A stretch of DNA of 64,000 nt from Streptomyces sp. BK239 (GCF_004217285.1 NZ_SHKS01000001.1:751195-815194), one strand, 5' to 3'. Positions 15,718 to 25,730 are shown, counted from the stretch's first letter. The notes: a model not told the origin generated them from the sequence alone. Translations and numbers: made by a program.

Positions 15718-17034
15718 ATGAAGCCGTTGGACACCGATGTCGACCCGCGTGTGGTGGGGCCGTTCGAACTGCTGGCCCGCCTCGGCGAGGGAGGCATGGG
15801 CGTCGCCTATCTGGCGCGCACGATCCCTCTGGACGGTCTCGCGGACGAGCTGGTCGCGGCCTACAACCTGATGGAGCCCGATGGCGATGCGGCCGATGAG
15901 TCGCGGCTCGTCGTGGTCAAAATGATCCAGCCGGACCTGCTGGACGGCGATCCGCAGTACCGGGCACGGTTCGGCATGGAGATCGATGCCGTCCGAGCCG
16001 TGGTGAGCGGCCGGGTGCCGGCGCTGATCGCGTTCGAGGAGGATCCGGCCGCTGAACGGCCGTGGTTCGCGATGGACTACGTCGCAGGCCCCTCTCTGCA
16101 CACCATGGTCAAGGAGTCGGGCACCTTCGGCATCGGCCCGTACGCGGCACTCGGCCTCGGCCTCGTGGAGGCGCTGCAGGCGATCCACGGTGCAAGGCTG
16201 CTGCACCGCGACCTCAAGCCCAGCAACGTGGTCCTCGGCCCCTATGGGCCGGTGGTGCTGGACTTCGGGCTTGCCGTTCTGTCCGAGCGACAGTCCAGCG
16301 CAGCACTGACCCGGACCGGCGACCGTATGGGCACGCGCCCGTACATGCCCGTCGAACAGCTCAGGGACACCAAGCACGTCAAGGAACCCGCCGACGTCTA
16401 CGCACTCGGCGCCACTCTGTTCTTCGCTCTGACGGGCAGGCCGCCGTATCCCGTCATGCCGCTGACCTCGCCGCCGAAGTGGGACGGTGTGGACACCGCC
16501 TACCTGCCGCTGCTCGCCCAGATACTCGTCGCGAACCCGCTGCAGCGCCCGGATCTCGAGGCGGTGAGGGAGAGCCTGCTCACCTTGCTCGCGGACGCGG
16601 ACCTGACACCGGTACTCGCGGCGGAGCAACTCGGCGCCCTCGTCGAGTCCGCGGCCCTGACCCCGCAGCTCCCCCTCGACGCTCTCGCCGACCCCGTTGG
16701 TCCGGGGGTCCGGGAGTTGGCTCGCCAGGCGATCGACGCCGACCTGCCCGACGTGGACCCGGGGTTCTACGGCATCGTCGACACGGAAGAGATCGAGTTC
16801 GCGGTGGACGGTGCCGAGCCCGCCCCGGCACCGCCGACCCCCCGGCCGGCCACCGAGCCGGCCCCACAGCCAATCCCACCGCCGGCCCCACAGCCGGTCC
16901 CTACGAGCTACCCCCTCGCGCCCCCACATCCTCGTCGGGAGCCGCAGCCCACCGCCCCGCCGGCACCCCCAAGAGCCGCGCAGAAGGTCGCAGCCGACCT
17001 GCGCAGGCGCTACGCGCACCGAGGAAACCTGTAG
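15718..17034 (+). CDS. Hanks-type Ser/Thr protein kinase, soluble
   Basis: Protein kinase of 438 residues. Visible motifs are the glycine loop GEGGMG (23-28), the ATP lysine Lys68 (VVVKM), the catalytic loop HRDLKPSN (163-170) and DFG (182-184). A roughly 25-residue insertion sits between the glycine loop and the lysine, unusual for PknB-type kinases. The GTRPYMPVEQL segment looks like the activation-loop end. After about 300 comes a Pro/Ala-rich tail with no membrane helix and no PASTA repeats, so it is cytosolic. It starts a rightward set with the SNF2 helicase (66 bases later) and the methylase. BREX-2/Pgl also pairs a kinase (PglW) with a methylase, but the other Pgl genes are missing. 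Inference: it senses infection or controls the helicase or methylase by phosphorylation. Confidence 0.87.
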   Translation: MKPLDTDVDPRVVGPFELLARLGEGGMGVAYLARTIPLDGLADELVAAYNLMEPDGDAADESRLVVVKMIQPDLLDGDPQYRARFGMEIDAVRAVVSGRVPALIAFEEDPAAERPWFAMDYVAGPSLHTMVKESGTFGIGPYAALGLGLVEALQAIHGARLLHRDLKPSNVVLGPYGPVVLDFGLAVLSERQSSAALTRTGDRMGTRPYMPVEQLRDTKHVKEPADVYALGATLFFALTGRPPYPVMPLTSPPKWDGVDTAYLPLLAQILVANPLQRPDLEAVRESLLTLLADADLTPVLAAEQLGALVESAALTPQLPLDALADPVGPGVRELARQAIDADLPDVDPGFYGIVDTEEIEFAVDGAEPAPAPPTPRPATEPAPQPIPPPAPQPVPTSYPLAPPHPRREPQPTAPPAPPRAAQKVAADLRRRYAHRGNL

Positions 17035-17100
17035 ACAAGGGCAGGCTCCACCCCCGGCGATACCCTCGACACCGCCCCGCACAACTCGGAAGGACCCTCC

Positions 17101-20100
17101 ATGCCCGCACCCGACGGCCCCCCGCCCCCCGGCACCGTCATCGAGGTGCGGGACGAGGAATGGATGGTCCGCAACAGCAAGCAGCTACGCCCCGGCGAAT
17201 ACCTGATCGAAGCCGTCGGCGCCTCAGACCTGGTCCGGGGCCAGCGTGCCCGCTTCCTCGCCCCCACCATGGACGAGCCCCGCATCCTGCGGCCCGAGGA
17301 CACCAGACTCGTTTCCGACAGCTCTCCCCACTTCCGCCGCAGTCGCCTCTTCGTGGAGGCGGTCCTGCGCAAGACCCCTCTGCCCCAGCGGGAACGGCGC
17401 CTGGCGCTGACCGACGGCTTTCTCCTCGACCGCATGGACTACCAGCTGAGGCCCGCCGCGAAAGCCCTGGCGAACCCGCTGCGCCCTCGCCTCCTGATCG
17501 GTGACGTCGTGGGTCTCGGCAAGACCCTGGAGATCGGTGTTCTGCTCGGCGAGCTGATCCGGCGCGGCCGGGGCGAGCGCATCCTCGTCGTGACACCCGC
17601 GCCCGTCCTCGAACAGTTCCAGCACGAGATGTGGACGCGCTTCTCCCTGCCGCTGGTCCGGCTGGACAGCGCCGGCATCGCCCGGATCGAGCGGAAGATC
17701 CCGGCCGGCCGCAACCCGTTCACGTACTACAAGCGCGTGATCATTTCCATGGACACGCTGAAGAACCCCAAGCGATACCGCCCGTGGCTGGAGCACCTCC
17801 ACTGGGACGCCGTGGTCATCGACGAGTCCCACAACCTCATCAACCAAGGCAGTGACCGCCGCGCCCTTGCCGACCTGCTGGCCGAACGCACCGACGCGTT
17901 GATCCTGGCGAGCGCGACCCCGCACAACGGCAACATGCCCGCCTTCACCGGCCTGATCCGCCTCCTCGACCCCATGGCGGTCAAGGACCCGAACAACCCG
18001 AAGGCGGCGGAGCTGGAACACCTGATGTTGCGCCGGACCAAGGTCAGCGCCGAGGTGGCGGCCCAGCTCAAGGACCACTGGGCACCGCGCGGCGGCTCGC
18101 ACCCCGTGCCCTGTCAGGCGGGCGACCTGGAGGAGCAGGTCTTCCAGGAACTGGCCGAACACTGGCTCACGAGGCCCGACCAGCGGGCCGACAAACGAGC
18201 GGGGACTGAGGACCACCTCTTCCCGTACGTCCTGCTCAAGTCCTTCCTGTCCTCGCACCGCGCGATGTTCGCCACGGTCCGGCAGCGGCTCGCGAAGACC
18301 GGACACGAGCTTCCCCCTCGGCACAAGATCACGGACGAGCCGCCCTCCGTTCGGACGACCACCCCCGAGGGCGCCTCCCTCCTGCGGCTTATGGAGCTGG
18401 CCCGCGCGATCGAGCGTGCAGCCGCCGGGGATGACGGACTCACCGTCACGTCCAAGCTGGCGGGCCTGGTCGAGGAGCTGGGCCGGATCGGTGTGAAGGC
18501 GGGCAGCCCCGTCCGCGCCGTCGTCTTCTCCGAGCGCCGCGAAACCCTCGACTGGCTCGGTGCGGTCCTCCCGCCGCTGCTCGGCTGGAAGGACGAGGAC
18601 GACGCCAGGGCCGCCGTGAAGGTCATGTACAGCGGCGCCGGCATCTCCGACAAGGTGCAGCAGGAGTACGTCGACGAGTTCGCCCGCGCGGGCAGCGACG
18701 TACGGCTGCTGCTGACAGGCGACGGCGCCTCCGAGGGCGTCAACCTGCACCGCCAGTGCCATCATCTCATCCACTGGGACCTGCCCTGGAGTCTGATCAG
18801 GGTCGAGCAGCGCAACGGCCGCATCGACCGGTACGGGCAGACCAGGCCACCGGAGTTCCGCGCGCTGGTTCTCCGGTCGGCCGTCGAGGGCGCACTGGAC
18901 GACACGGACATCGCCGAGAAAGTGCTCGCCCGTGAGGAGAAGGTGCACGCCATCCTCGGCGCCGTGGAGGCGGCGACGAAGGAGAACGACGGGGCACTGG
19001 AGGAGAAGCGCGTGATGGAGGCGCTCTTCAAGGGGGAGGCCCCCGACCGGGCCGTGGACGACCTCCAGTCCGTGTCCCTGGATTCCCTGGACGGCGGCGG
19101 GCTCGACATCGCCCAGCAACTGAACGCCGAGTTCGGCGCGGACGGCGACCCGTACGACGACTCGGACTTCAGCGGCGGTTTCTTCGACGACGACTTCAAG
19201 GCGGACGCGGGGTTCGAGTTCGACGAGACTCCGGAAGCCTCCGCGACGGCGCAGGCCGTCGGGACCCCGGCGGCCGACTCCGAGGCTCATGCCCCCCTCC
19301 ATGTGGTCGAGGAGCTGCGCCTGTTCACGGACCGCCGGGACTATGTCCTCGCGGGCCTGGAGGAGTTGGCGGACCTGGAGGCTTTCCGGCTGGACACCAC
19401 CGTCAGCGGTACCGACCTCAGCTTCGACACCCCCGAGGACCTCGCCGACCGCCTCGACGTCCTGCCCACCGGATACCTGCGCGATCACGGCATCACCAGC
19501 CGCATGAAGCTCACCTTCAGCCGGGAGGACGCCGCCGACTCCCTGCGCCGGGCCCGGGAGGACGCCGACTCCGCGTCACTTTGGCCGGACGCGCACTATG
19601 TGGGTGAGCTGCACCCCGTCCTTGAGTGGATCACCGACAAGGTCCTGGTCCAGCTCGGCCGCCAGCAGGCGCCCGTGATCCAGGTGGACCGCGCCCGCGT
19701 ACCTGAGCCGGTCTTTCTCACCCAGGGCGTGTGGTCCAACAAGGACGGCCGCCCGACGGTCGTGGCCTGGCTGGCCGTCGACCGCCTCGGGAGGCCCGGG
19801 GAGGCACCCCGGGTACGGGAACTGACCCGCCCGCTCCTCGCCGACCTCGGTCTGGGGCCGAACATGCCGGACCACTTCGCGCAGGGCGATCCGGCAGCAC
19901 TCCAGCAGCTCGTGCCGGAGGCCGTGCTCGCCACACGCAGTGAGATGGGTCGCCGCAGGACCGAGGTGGAGGAGCACATCAACCGTCCGCTGCGCGACTA
20001 CGAGAAGAAGGTCGGCCACTGGCTGGAACAGCCGCTGCCCGGCTTCACCGGCGGACGCACCGCCCGCGAGAAGGCCGCCGAGAACCTGGAGGCGGCGGCG

Positions 20101-20166
20101 GACAGGCTGCGCACGACCGGTGCCCCGATGGTGCGGGTCCTGGCGGTTCTGGAGCCGAGCTCATGA
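17101..20166 (+). CDS. SNF2-family helicase, DrmD-like
   Basis: Superfamily 2 Swi2/Snf2-type DNA translocase of 1021 residues. Helicase motifs are Walker A GDVVGLGKTLEIG (about 133-145), a DESH box (about 240-243, in place of DEAH), ASATPHNG (motif III) and LMLRRTK. The C-terminal lobe has GASEGVNLH (about 546) and EQRNGRIDRYGQ (about 569-580, motif VI). The remaining 400 residues include an acidic stretch and no recognised domain. Size and partners (adenine methylase directly downstream, DUF1998 helicase in the same island) match DISARM class 1 DrmD, by resemblance only. AAGGA precedes the ATG. Its stop overlaps the ATG of a 22-codon mini-ORF leading into the methylase. Confidence 0.85.
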   Translation: MPAPDGPPPPGTVIEVRDEEWMVRNSKQLRPGEYLIEAVGASDLVRGQRARFLAPTMDEPRILRPEDTRLVSDSSPHFRRSRLFVEAVLRKTPLPQRERRLALTDGFLLDRMDYQLRPAAKALANPLRPRLLIGDVVGLGKTLEIGVLLGELIRRGRGERILVVTPAPVLEQFQHEMWTRFSLPLVRLDSAGIARIERKIPAGRNPFTYYKRVIISMDTLKNPKRYRPWLEHLHWDAVVIDESHNLINQGSDRRALADLLAERTDALILASATPHNGNMPAFTGLIRLLDPMAVKDPNNPKAAELEHLMLRRTKVSAEVAAQLKDHWAPRGGSHPVPCQAGDLEEQVFQELAEHWLTRPDQRADKRAGTEDHLFPYVLLKSFLSSHRAMFATVRQRLAKTGHELPPRHKITDEPPSVRTTTPEGASLLRLMELARAIERAAAGDDGLTVTSKLAGLVEELGRIGVKAGSPVRAVVFSERRETLDWLGAVLPPLLGWKDEDDARAAVKVMYSGAGISDKVQQEYVDEFARAGSDVRLLLTGDGASEGVNLHRQCHHLIHWDLPWSLIRVEQRNGRIDRYGQTRPPEFRALVLRSAVEGALDDTDIAEKVLAREEKVHAILGAVEAATKENDGALEEKRVMEALFKGEAPDRAVDDLQSVSLDSLDGGGLDIAQQLNAEFGADGDPYDDSDFSGGFFDDDFKADAGFEFDETPEASATAQAVGTPAADSEAHAPLHVVEELRLFTDRRDYVLAGLEELADLEAFRLDTTVSGTDLSFDTPEDLADRLDVLPTGYLRDHGITSRMKLTFSREDAADSLRRAREDADSASLWPDAHYVGELHPVLEWITDKVLVQLGRQQAPVIQVDRARVPEPVFLTQGVWSNKDGRPTVVAWLAVDRLGRPGEAPRVRELTRPLLADLGLGPNMPDHFAQGDPAALQQLVPEAVLATRSEMGRRRTEVEEHINRPLRDYEKKVGHWLEQPLPGFTGGRTAREKAAENLEAAADRLRTTGAPMVRVLAVLEPSS

Positions 20167-20231
20167 CCGCCGTCACCACATCCACTACTGGTCCCACGTC
20201 TGAAGCGATCCGGCAGGAGCGGCAAGCGTGA
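20163..20231 (+). CDS. 22-codon coupling mini-ORF
   Basis: An ATG overlapping the SNF2 helicase stop (ATGA) opens a 22-codon frame whose stop overlaps the methylase GTG start (GTGA). It therefore spans the 61-base gap exactly. The peptide is MTAVTTSTTGPTSEAIRQER plus two residues, with no recognisable feature. The methylase Shine-Dalgarno (GGAG near 20216) lies within it. It probably serves translational coupling rather than making a functional peptide; it could also be chance. Confidence 0.35.
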   Translation: MTAVTTSTTGPTSEAIRQERQA

Positions 20232-23200
20232 AGTTCGACGCGCTGATCAACGAGGGTGAGTACTTCCCGTCCTTCTACCTGGACGAAATCCTGCCCAAGC
20301 AGCTCAAGTCGGGCCGCCTGAAGGAGTGGGCGGCCGAGGAGCGACAGGGGCGCCCCACGCCCCGGCAGGGGCTGCGCGACCTCACCGGGCCCTATCTCGA
20401 CGTACGGCTCACCGTGGGCGGTGAGGCGGAGAAGTTCAACGTGCTGCCCGACCCGGGGGCCGTCGCCGCCCAGCAGACGGCGGCCGACGCGCTCAAGGCG
20501 CACAGTGGTGCTGAGGAGCCTCCCGGTTTCCAACCCTCCGGTCCTCGCGAGTACGGCGGCAGCCCGGAGGAGGTGTGGCGTGCGGGCCTGGACGCCTGGC
20601 ACGGACGCGTCCTGCGGGCCCTCGGCTTCACACCGAACCCCGGCCATCTCACCGTGCACGGCGCTGCCGGTCCCGTCGCCGTCCCCGTGGCCCACCACGA
20701 GCCGGGTGTCGCCGTCCTGACCGGGGGCTTCGCCGACGACATCGCCGGCGCCCGCGCCGAGGGCTCCGCCAACCGCCTGCCCGCGCCCGTCCGTGTCGCC
20801 TCGGGCAAGACCCTCACCACCGTCACGGATCTTGCGGCCTGGCTGCTCGCCGACCCGGCCGCGCCGCGTTACGCGCTGCTCCTGTTCGGCGGGGTGATGG
20901 TCCTCGCCGACCGCGAGAATTACGCCCGCGGACGTCATCTCGCGGTGAGCCTGGAGGTCGCCCTGCCCCGCAAGGGCGTCAAGGGTGCGAGCGCGGGCGA
21001 ACTCGAAGTGATCGCCGCCCTGTTCGGCGCCCCGTCGCTCCGCCCGGCGGCGGACGGCGGGGACGACGACATCGCCCGCCTGGTGTCGGAGTCCCGCGAC
21101 CATTCCGTCGGTGTGACCAACGACCTGCGCGAGGGCCTGAAGAAGTCCGTCCAGCTGATCGCCAACGAGGTCCTGGAACTCGCCCGCGACAAGGGTGTCC
21201 ATCCCGACGACCTCCAGGAGTGGCTGCCGGAGACGCTCACCGACCCGGACGTCCTCCCGCGCGTGCTCACCAAGGAGTCGCTGCGCTATCTCTATCGCGT
21301 CCTCTTCCTCCTTTACGCCGAGGCCCGCCCCGAGCTGGACATCCTTCCCATGAAGAGCGAGGAGTACGTCGAGGGGTACAGCGTGGCCCGGCTGCGGGAG
21401 CTGGTGGTCCAGGAGAAGCTGTCCAGTGCCTCCAGGGACCGCCATCACTTCCACGACTCGTTGGCGCTGCTATTCGACAAGGTCTTCACCGGCCACCCGG
21501 TGGCCGACACGATCACTTCGCGCGAGGCACCACGGCAGGATGTGACCGAGCGGGAGGCCGCCGAACTCGCCGAGGACGACGGCTACGAGGGCGTACGCAT
21601 CGAGGCCCTGAAGTCCCGGCTCTTCGACCCGAAGTCGATAAAGCTCGTCGACCAGGTGATCACCCACCCCGACGACCCCGCCCGCTGCCTCGACCTGCGG
21701 CTGCGCAACAAGGTCCTGCACCAGGTACTGCGCAACCTGACGGTCGTGGAGGGCCGTGGGCGGGGCGGACGCGGCGGCTTCATCTCCTACGCCAACCTGA
21801 GCATCAACCACCTCGGGGCGGTGTACGAGGGCCTGATGTCGTACACGGGGTTCGTCGCCGACGAGCCGCTGTACGAGGTCGCCAAGGGCGGTGATCCCAG
21901 CGGGGGTTCATGGCTGATCAAGGCCAGTCAGGTCGCGTCGGGCCGGTATCCGGACGGCCCGGACGACAGCGTGTTCGTCGCCACGGAGCTGAATCCGCAG
22001 ACGAACGAGCGGGTTCCGGTGCCGCGCAAGGTCGGCACGTACGTGTACCGGCTGGCCGGCCGAGACCGCCAGACCAGCGCCTCCTACTACACGCCGGAGT
22101 CCCTGACCCAGGCCACGGTCGAGCAGACCCTGCGGTTCCGGCTCGACGAGAAGGGCGAAGTCGACCCAAAGGAACCGGAGAGCGCGTGGGTCAACGCGGC
22201 GGACGTGCTGCGCTGGCGGGTGTGCGAACCGGCCCTCGGGTCCGGGGCGTTCCTCAACGAAGCCGTCAACCAGCTCGCCGAGCTGTATCTGCGGCTCGCC
22301 CAGCGCGAGCGGGGCGTCGAGATCGACCCCGAGGACTACCAGCGCGAGTTGCAGAAGGTGAAGGCGTACATCGCGCTGCACAACGCTTACGGCGTCGACC
22401 TGAACGAGACCGCCGTCGAACTCGCCGAGATCTCCCTGTGGTTGAACACCATGTACCAGGGCATGAAGGCGCCTTGGTACGGCCTTCACCTCCACCGCGG
22501 CAACTCGCTGATCGGCGCGGCCCGGAAGGTGTATCCGGGCCAGTCGCTGAGCAAGGGCGGCTGGCTGACGACCAAGGACCCGCAGCGGCCCCGGCATGTC
22601 CCGCTCGGCGAGAAGCTGAAGGCGCGGGAGGTCCATCAGTTCCTGCTGCCCGCGATGGGATGGGGGTCGATCGGGGAGAAGGTCGGCGTCCGAACCCTGA
22701 AGAAGGGGACGCCGGAGGAGACGGTGAAGGCCGTTGTCGACGGGGATGTCGTCGACTGGCTGGAGCCGGAGCTGGTCGAGGCCATGCGCAAGTGGCGGTC
22801 GGCCATGCGGAGGAATCCGAAGGGGGGCCCTCCGAAGAAGGACACCGTCCCGAAGCAGAAGGCCGCGCCTACGCCAGAGGAACTGGCCGACAGGGACGCC
22901 GAGTTGGGACAAGGGGCGTTCGATCTCGGGCTGGGGATCTGGGAACAGGCCACCCTGGGGGAGGCCGTCGGCGGCTCGGGTTCTGGGTCTGGGTCTGGGT
23001 CGGCACGGGCGGTGGCTTCGGCGGACGAGGACTGGGATCCCAAGGGGACGACCCAGACCGGACGGTTGATCAAGCTCGCCCGGCGGGTCGAGTACCTGTG
23101 GGACCTGGTCGTGATGCGGCTGACGCTGTCCGAGCAGGAGATCTCACGGCATGTCGATGTCTGGGGCGCGGCGGTTCCGCGGGACGGTCAGGGCGGCCGG

Positions 23201-25711
23201 GGGTCGATGGACCGGGACGCGGTCCTGGAGGCGCTGCATCGCAAGGGCACGCCCTACTGGCGGCTCAAGCAGGTCATGGACGCGTGGTGTGCGCTGTGGT
23301 TCTGGCCGCTGGAGGAGATCGGACTGCTCGACGGCTCGGACGATTTCCAGTACCGGCCGGGTGGTGAGGACCGCACCGCGCTCAGGAAGGACGACCCCCG
23401 GCGGACGGTGCCGCTGCGGTCCCTGGAGGACTGGCTGGAGTTCGCCGAGGCCGTGGTCGGGCGGGTGGACGTCGACACGGGGGAGGGGGAGCAGGGGTCG
23501 TTCCTGTCCTTTGAGGGCGTCAAGAGCCTGGATGAGCTTGACGACAAGGAGCGCGAACTCGATCAGAAGATGATCGAGACGCTGGCGTGGGCGCGTCCGA
23601 CAGACCTGGGCTCGACGTTTCCCTGGTACGGGGCGGTCGTGCGGATTGCTGAGGAACGGGGTTTCTTTCACTGGGAGTTGGACTTCGCGCACGTTTTCAG
23701 CGAGGGCGGGTTCGACTTGATGGTGGGGAATCCGCCGTGGGTCAAACAGGAGTGGAAGGAGAGCGGGGTCCTCGCCGAGTTCGAGCCGTGGTTCGAGCTG
23801 GCGGAGAAGCCGAGCAATGAGGCTTGGGATGAGCGCAAGGCTGAGGTGATGGGCTGGCCGGGGGCTCGGCCGGCCTTCATGGGGGAGCTGGCGGACCACG
23901 CGGCGATGGCCGAGTTCCTGGCGTCGGTGGATACGTACCCCGAGCTGGTGGGAACGCAGCCGGATCTGTATCGGGCGTTCATGTTGTTGGGGTGGCGGGC
24001 TGTGGGGGAGCGGGGGACGGCTGGGCTGATTCATCCGTCCACCCATCTGACGGGTGCGAAGGAGGGGGTGCTGCGCAGCGCGGCCTACCGGCACTTGCGG
24101 TTCCATGCAGACTTCACCAACGAGCTGCTCATCTTCGCCAACCCGGTGGGCAACAGCAGCCACTTCAGCGTCAATGTGTACGGCAGGGACAAGGACATTC
24201 AGTTCCAGCACATGAGCTGGCTTCTGCATCCGAGCGTGCTGGTCAAGTCCCTTCGGCACGATGGCAAGGGCGTGGTGCCGGGTGTGAAGGATCGGGGTAA
24301 GTGGGATCTGCGGCCGCACCAAGACAGAATCATCACGGTAGATGAGGCCCGTCTCGCCGAGTGGCGTGCCCTGGCAGGCGAGGAGACCCCGCCGCCGGTG
24401 GAGCAGGCCAAGCTGCTCTACCCCGTGACCCGGTCGGAGGAATCAGCCGTCAGGGCACTCGCGATGTGGCCGCACCGGCTTGCCGCACTAGGCCCGCGTA
24501 TCAGTAGAGGCTTCGACGAGAAAAACGACCGGACAGCTGGTTACTTCTCTTGGATCCCCGGCCCGGTCATCGCCTGGCAGGACGTCATCCTCCAGGGGCC
24601 ATTGATCAACATCGCCACGCCGTATCACAAGCAGCCTCCTGAGGGGGGCTCGAAGAGCATGCGTGACTACGAGGCCTGGAACCATCTGAACTTGGCGGCG
24701 GATGCGGTGCCGCGCACGAACTACCGGCGCGCAAAAAGCTGTTCGATCGCCGATTACTACGCGGCCCTCGCCCGGCGCACCTGGACTGACGGGGAGCTGC
24801 TCGACGCGCTACGGACTGACGAGCGGGTGGCTGACGTCCTCCGGGAGCTGTCCGACGACGAGGACGAGCGGCGAGCGCTGCTCGGAGGCTGGGCGCGCCG
24901 CCCGTACTCGCGCTTCTACCGGTTGGCATGGCGCCGACAGATCGCTTCGAACACCGAGCGCAGCCTGTTCGCCGCGCTGATCCCACCCGGACCGGCTCAC
25001 GTCCACATGATGCACAGTGCTGCGCTGGCGACCAACCGAGAGACCGCGCTCACCGCCGGCTTCTGGGCGTCCCTGCCGCTGGACTACTTCCTGCGGGCCA
25101 CTGGCCGTTCCGACCTTCAGAAGGGCGAGGCCGAGGTCATGCCCGCTCCGACGGCTGGCCACCCTTTGGAGCAGGCCCTCCTCCTCCGCACCCTCCGCCT
25201 CAACTGCCAAACCGACGCCTACGCTCGCCTCTGGAACGAGCTCTACGCCTCCAACTGGCAACAGGACACATGGGCCGCCTCCACACGCTGGCCCGACACC
25301 ACACCCCCGCTATCCGAAGGCGTATGCGACATCTGGACCCGCGACACCCCTCTCCGGACGGAGTTCGCCCGCCGGGCGGCACTCGTCGAGATCGACGCCC
25401 TTGTCGCGGTCTGGCTCGGCATCAGCGCCGACGAGCTGGTGGCGATGTACGACGCCAGGTTCCCCGTACTCCAGCAGTACGAGGAGAACATGTGGTTTGA
25501 CACGACCGGCCGTCGCATCGCGAAGGCTCACCAGCAGCACGGCTACGGCCAGCCCAAGGACGCCTGGAAGGAACTGAGTTCACACGAGGAGTTCCCAGAG
25601 AAGGCCAACGTCCCGCCCGGCTACACCGGCCCCCTCTACCGAGCCCACCGCAGGAAGGAAATGCGGGCCGCCCACGCCGAGTTCACTCGCCGCCTGAACG
25701 AGGCCGGCTGA
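20228..25711 (+). CDS. Giant Eco57I-type adenine-specific DNA methylase (DrmMI-like)
   Basis: Class I N6-adenine methyltransferase of 1827 residues. S-adenosylmethionine motif I is EPALGSGAFLNEA (about 666-678), preceded by SYYTPESLTQ typical of type I/IIG enzymes, and catalytic motif IV is GNPPW (about 1169-1173). About 500 residues separate them, containing a (Gly-Ser)5 linker at residues 916-925, so the catalytic core carries a large insertion. The 650-residue N-terminal region has no domain I can name, and the C-terminal 650 residues probably recognise the target. I see no convincing nuclease motif, so I call it a methylase rather than a IIG enzyme. The start is GTG after GGAG. The middle of the gene (about 23500-24300) uses more T-ending and TTG codons than its neighbours, suggesting a different origin for that part. 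Confidence 0.88.
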   Translation: MKFDALINEGEYFPSFYLDEILPKQLKSGRLKEWAAEERQGRPTPRQGLRDLTGPYLDVRLTVGGEAEKFNVLPDPGAVAAQQTAADALKAHSGAEEPPGFQPSGPREYGGSPEEVWRAGLDAWHGRVLRALGFTPNPGHLTVHGAAGPVAVPVAHHEPGVAVLTGGFADDIAGARAEGSANRLPAPVRVASGKTLTTVTDLAAWLLADPAAPRYALLLFGGVMVLADRENYARGRHLAVSLEVALPRKGVKGASAGELEVIAALFGAPSLRPAADGGDDDIARLVSESRDHSVGVTNDLREGLKKSVQLIANEVLELARDKGVHPDDLQEWLPETLTDPDVLPRVLTKESLRYLYRVLFLLYAEARPELDILPMKSEEYVEGYSVARLRELVVQEKLSSASRDRHHFHDSLALLFDKVFTGHPVADTITSREAPRQDVTEREAAELAEDDGYEGVRIEALKSRLFDPKSIKLVDQVITHPDDPARCLDLRLRNKVLHQVLRNLTVVEGRGRGGRGGFISYANLSINHLGAVYEGLMSYTGFVADEPLYEVAKGGDPSGGSWLIKASQVASGRYPDGPDDSVFVATELNPQTNERVPVPRKVGTYVYRLAGRDRQTSASYYTPESLTQATVEQTLRFRLDEKGEVDPKEPESAWVNAADVLRWRVCEPALGSGAFLNEAVNQLAELYLRLAQRERGVEIDPEDYQRELQKVKAYIALHNAYGVDLNETAVELAEISLWLNTMYQGMKAPWYGLHLHRGNSLIGAARKVYPGQSLSKGGWLTTKDPQRPRHVPLGEKLKAREVHQFLLPAMGWGSIGEKVGVRTLKKGTPEETVKAVVDGDVVDWLEPELVEAMRKWRSAMRRNPKGGPPKKDTVPKQKAAPTPEELADRDAELGQGAFDLGLGIWEQATLGEAVGGSGSGSGSGSARAVASADEDWDPKGTTQTGRLIKLARRVEYLWDLVVMRLTLSEQEISRHVDVWGAAVPRDGQGGRGSMDRDAVLEALHRKGTPYWRLKQVMDAWCALWFWPLEEIGLLDGSDDFQYRPGGEDRTALRKDDPRRTVPLRSLEDWLEFAEAVVGRVDVDTGEGEQGSFLSFEGVKSLDELDDKERELDQKMIETLAWARPTDLGSTFPWYGAVVRIAEERGFFHWELDFAHVFSEGGFDLMVGNPPWVKQEWKESGVLAEFEPWFELAEKPSNEAWDERKAEVMGWPGARPAFMGELADHAAMAEFLASVDTYPELVGTQPDLYRAFMLLGWRAVGERGTAGLIHPSTHLTGAKEGVLRSAAYRHLRFHADFTNELLIFANPVGNSSHFSVNVYGRDKDIQFQHMSWLLHPSVLVKSLRHDGKGVVPGVKDRGKWDLRPHQDRIITVDEARLAEWRALAGEETPPPVEQAKLLYPVTRSEESAVRALAMWPHRLAALGPRISRGFDEKNDRTAGYFSWIPGPVIAWQDVILQGPLINIATPYHKQPPEGGSKSMRDYEAWNHLNLAADAVPRTNYRRAKSCSIADYYAALARRTWTDGELLDALRTDERVADVLRELSDDEDERRALLGGWARRPYSRFYRLAWRRQIASNTERSLFAALIPPGPAHVHMMHSAALATNRETALTAGFWASLPLDYFLRATGRSDLQKGEAEVMPAPTAGHPLEQALLLRTLRLNCQTDAYARLWNELYASNWQQDTWAASTRWPDTTPPLSEGVCDIWTRDTPLRTEFARRAALVEIDALVAVWLGISADELVAMYDARFPVLQQYEENMWFDTTGRRIAKAHQQHGYGQPKDAWKELSSHEEFPEKANVPPGYTGPLYRAHRRKEMRAAHAEFTRRLNEAG
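22973..23002 (+). repeat. Hexanucleotide repeat coding (Gly-Ser)5
   Basis: Near-perfect GGGTCT units within the methylase gene encode alternating Gly and Ser, a flexible linker inside the catalytic insertion. The 6-base unit means that copy-number changes would keep frame and alter only linker length. Confidence 0.7.
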
Positions 25712-25730
25712 CCGGACACCCCACCCGCAC

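Noticed and set aside
16062..17504. Long open frame across the kinase/SNF2 junction
   Set aside because: Arg/Pro-rich translation typical of an out-of-frame shadow in GC-rich DNA; it overlaps two well-supported genes.
15718..20166. Complete BREX-2/Pgl assignment
   Set aside because: There is a kinase and a methylase, but I find no PglZ alkaline-phosphatase-like protein, no BrxC/PglY ATPase and no BrxA/BrxD/BrxHI equivalents.
22973..23002. Phase-variable repeat controlling the methylase
   Set aside because: The repeat unit is six bases, so gain or loss of units keeps the frame and cannot switch expression on and off.
20228..25711. Type IIG restriction-modification enzyme
   Set aside because: I could not find a convincing PD-(D/E)XK or other nuclease motif in the N-terminal region; methylase only is the safer call.
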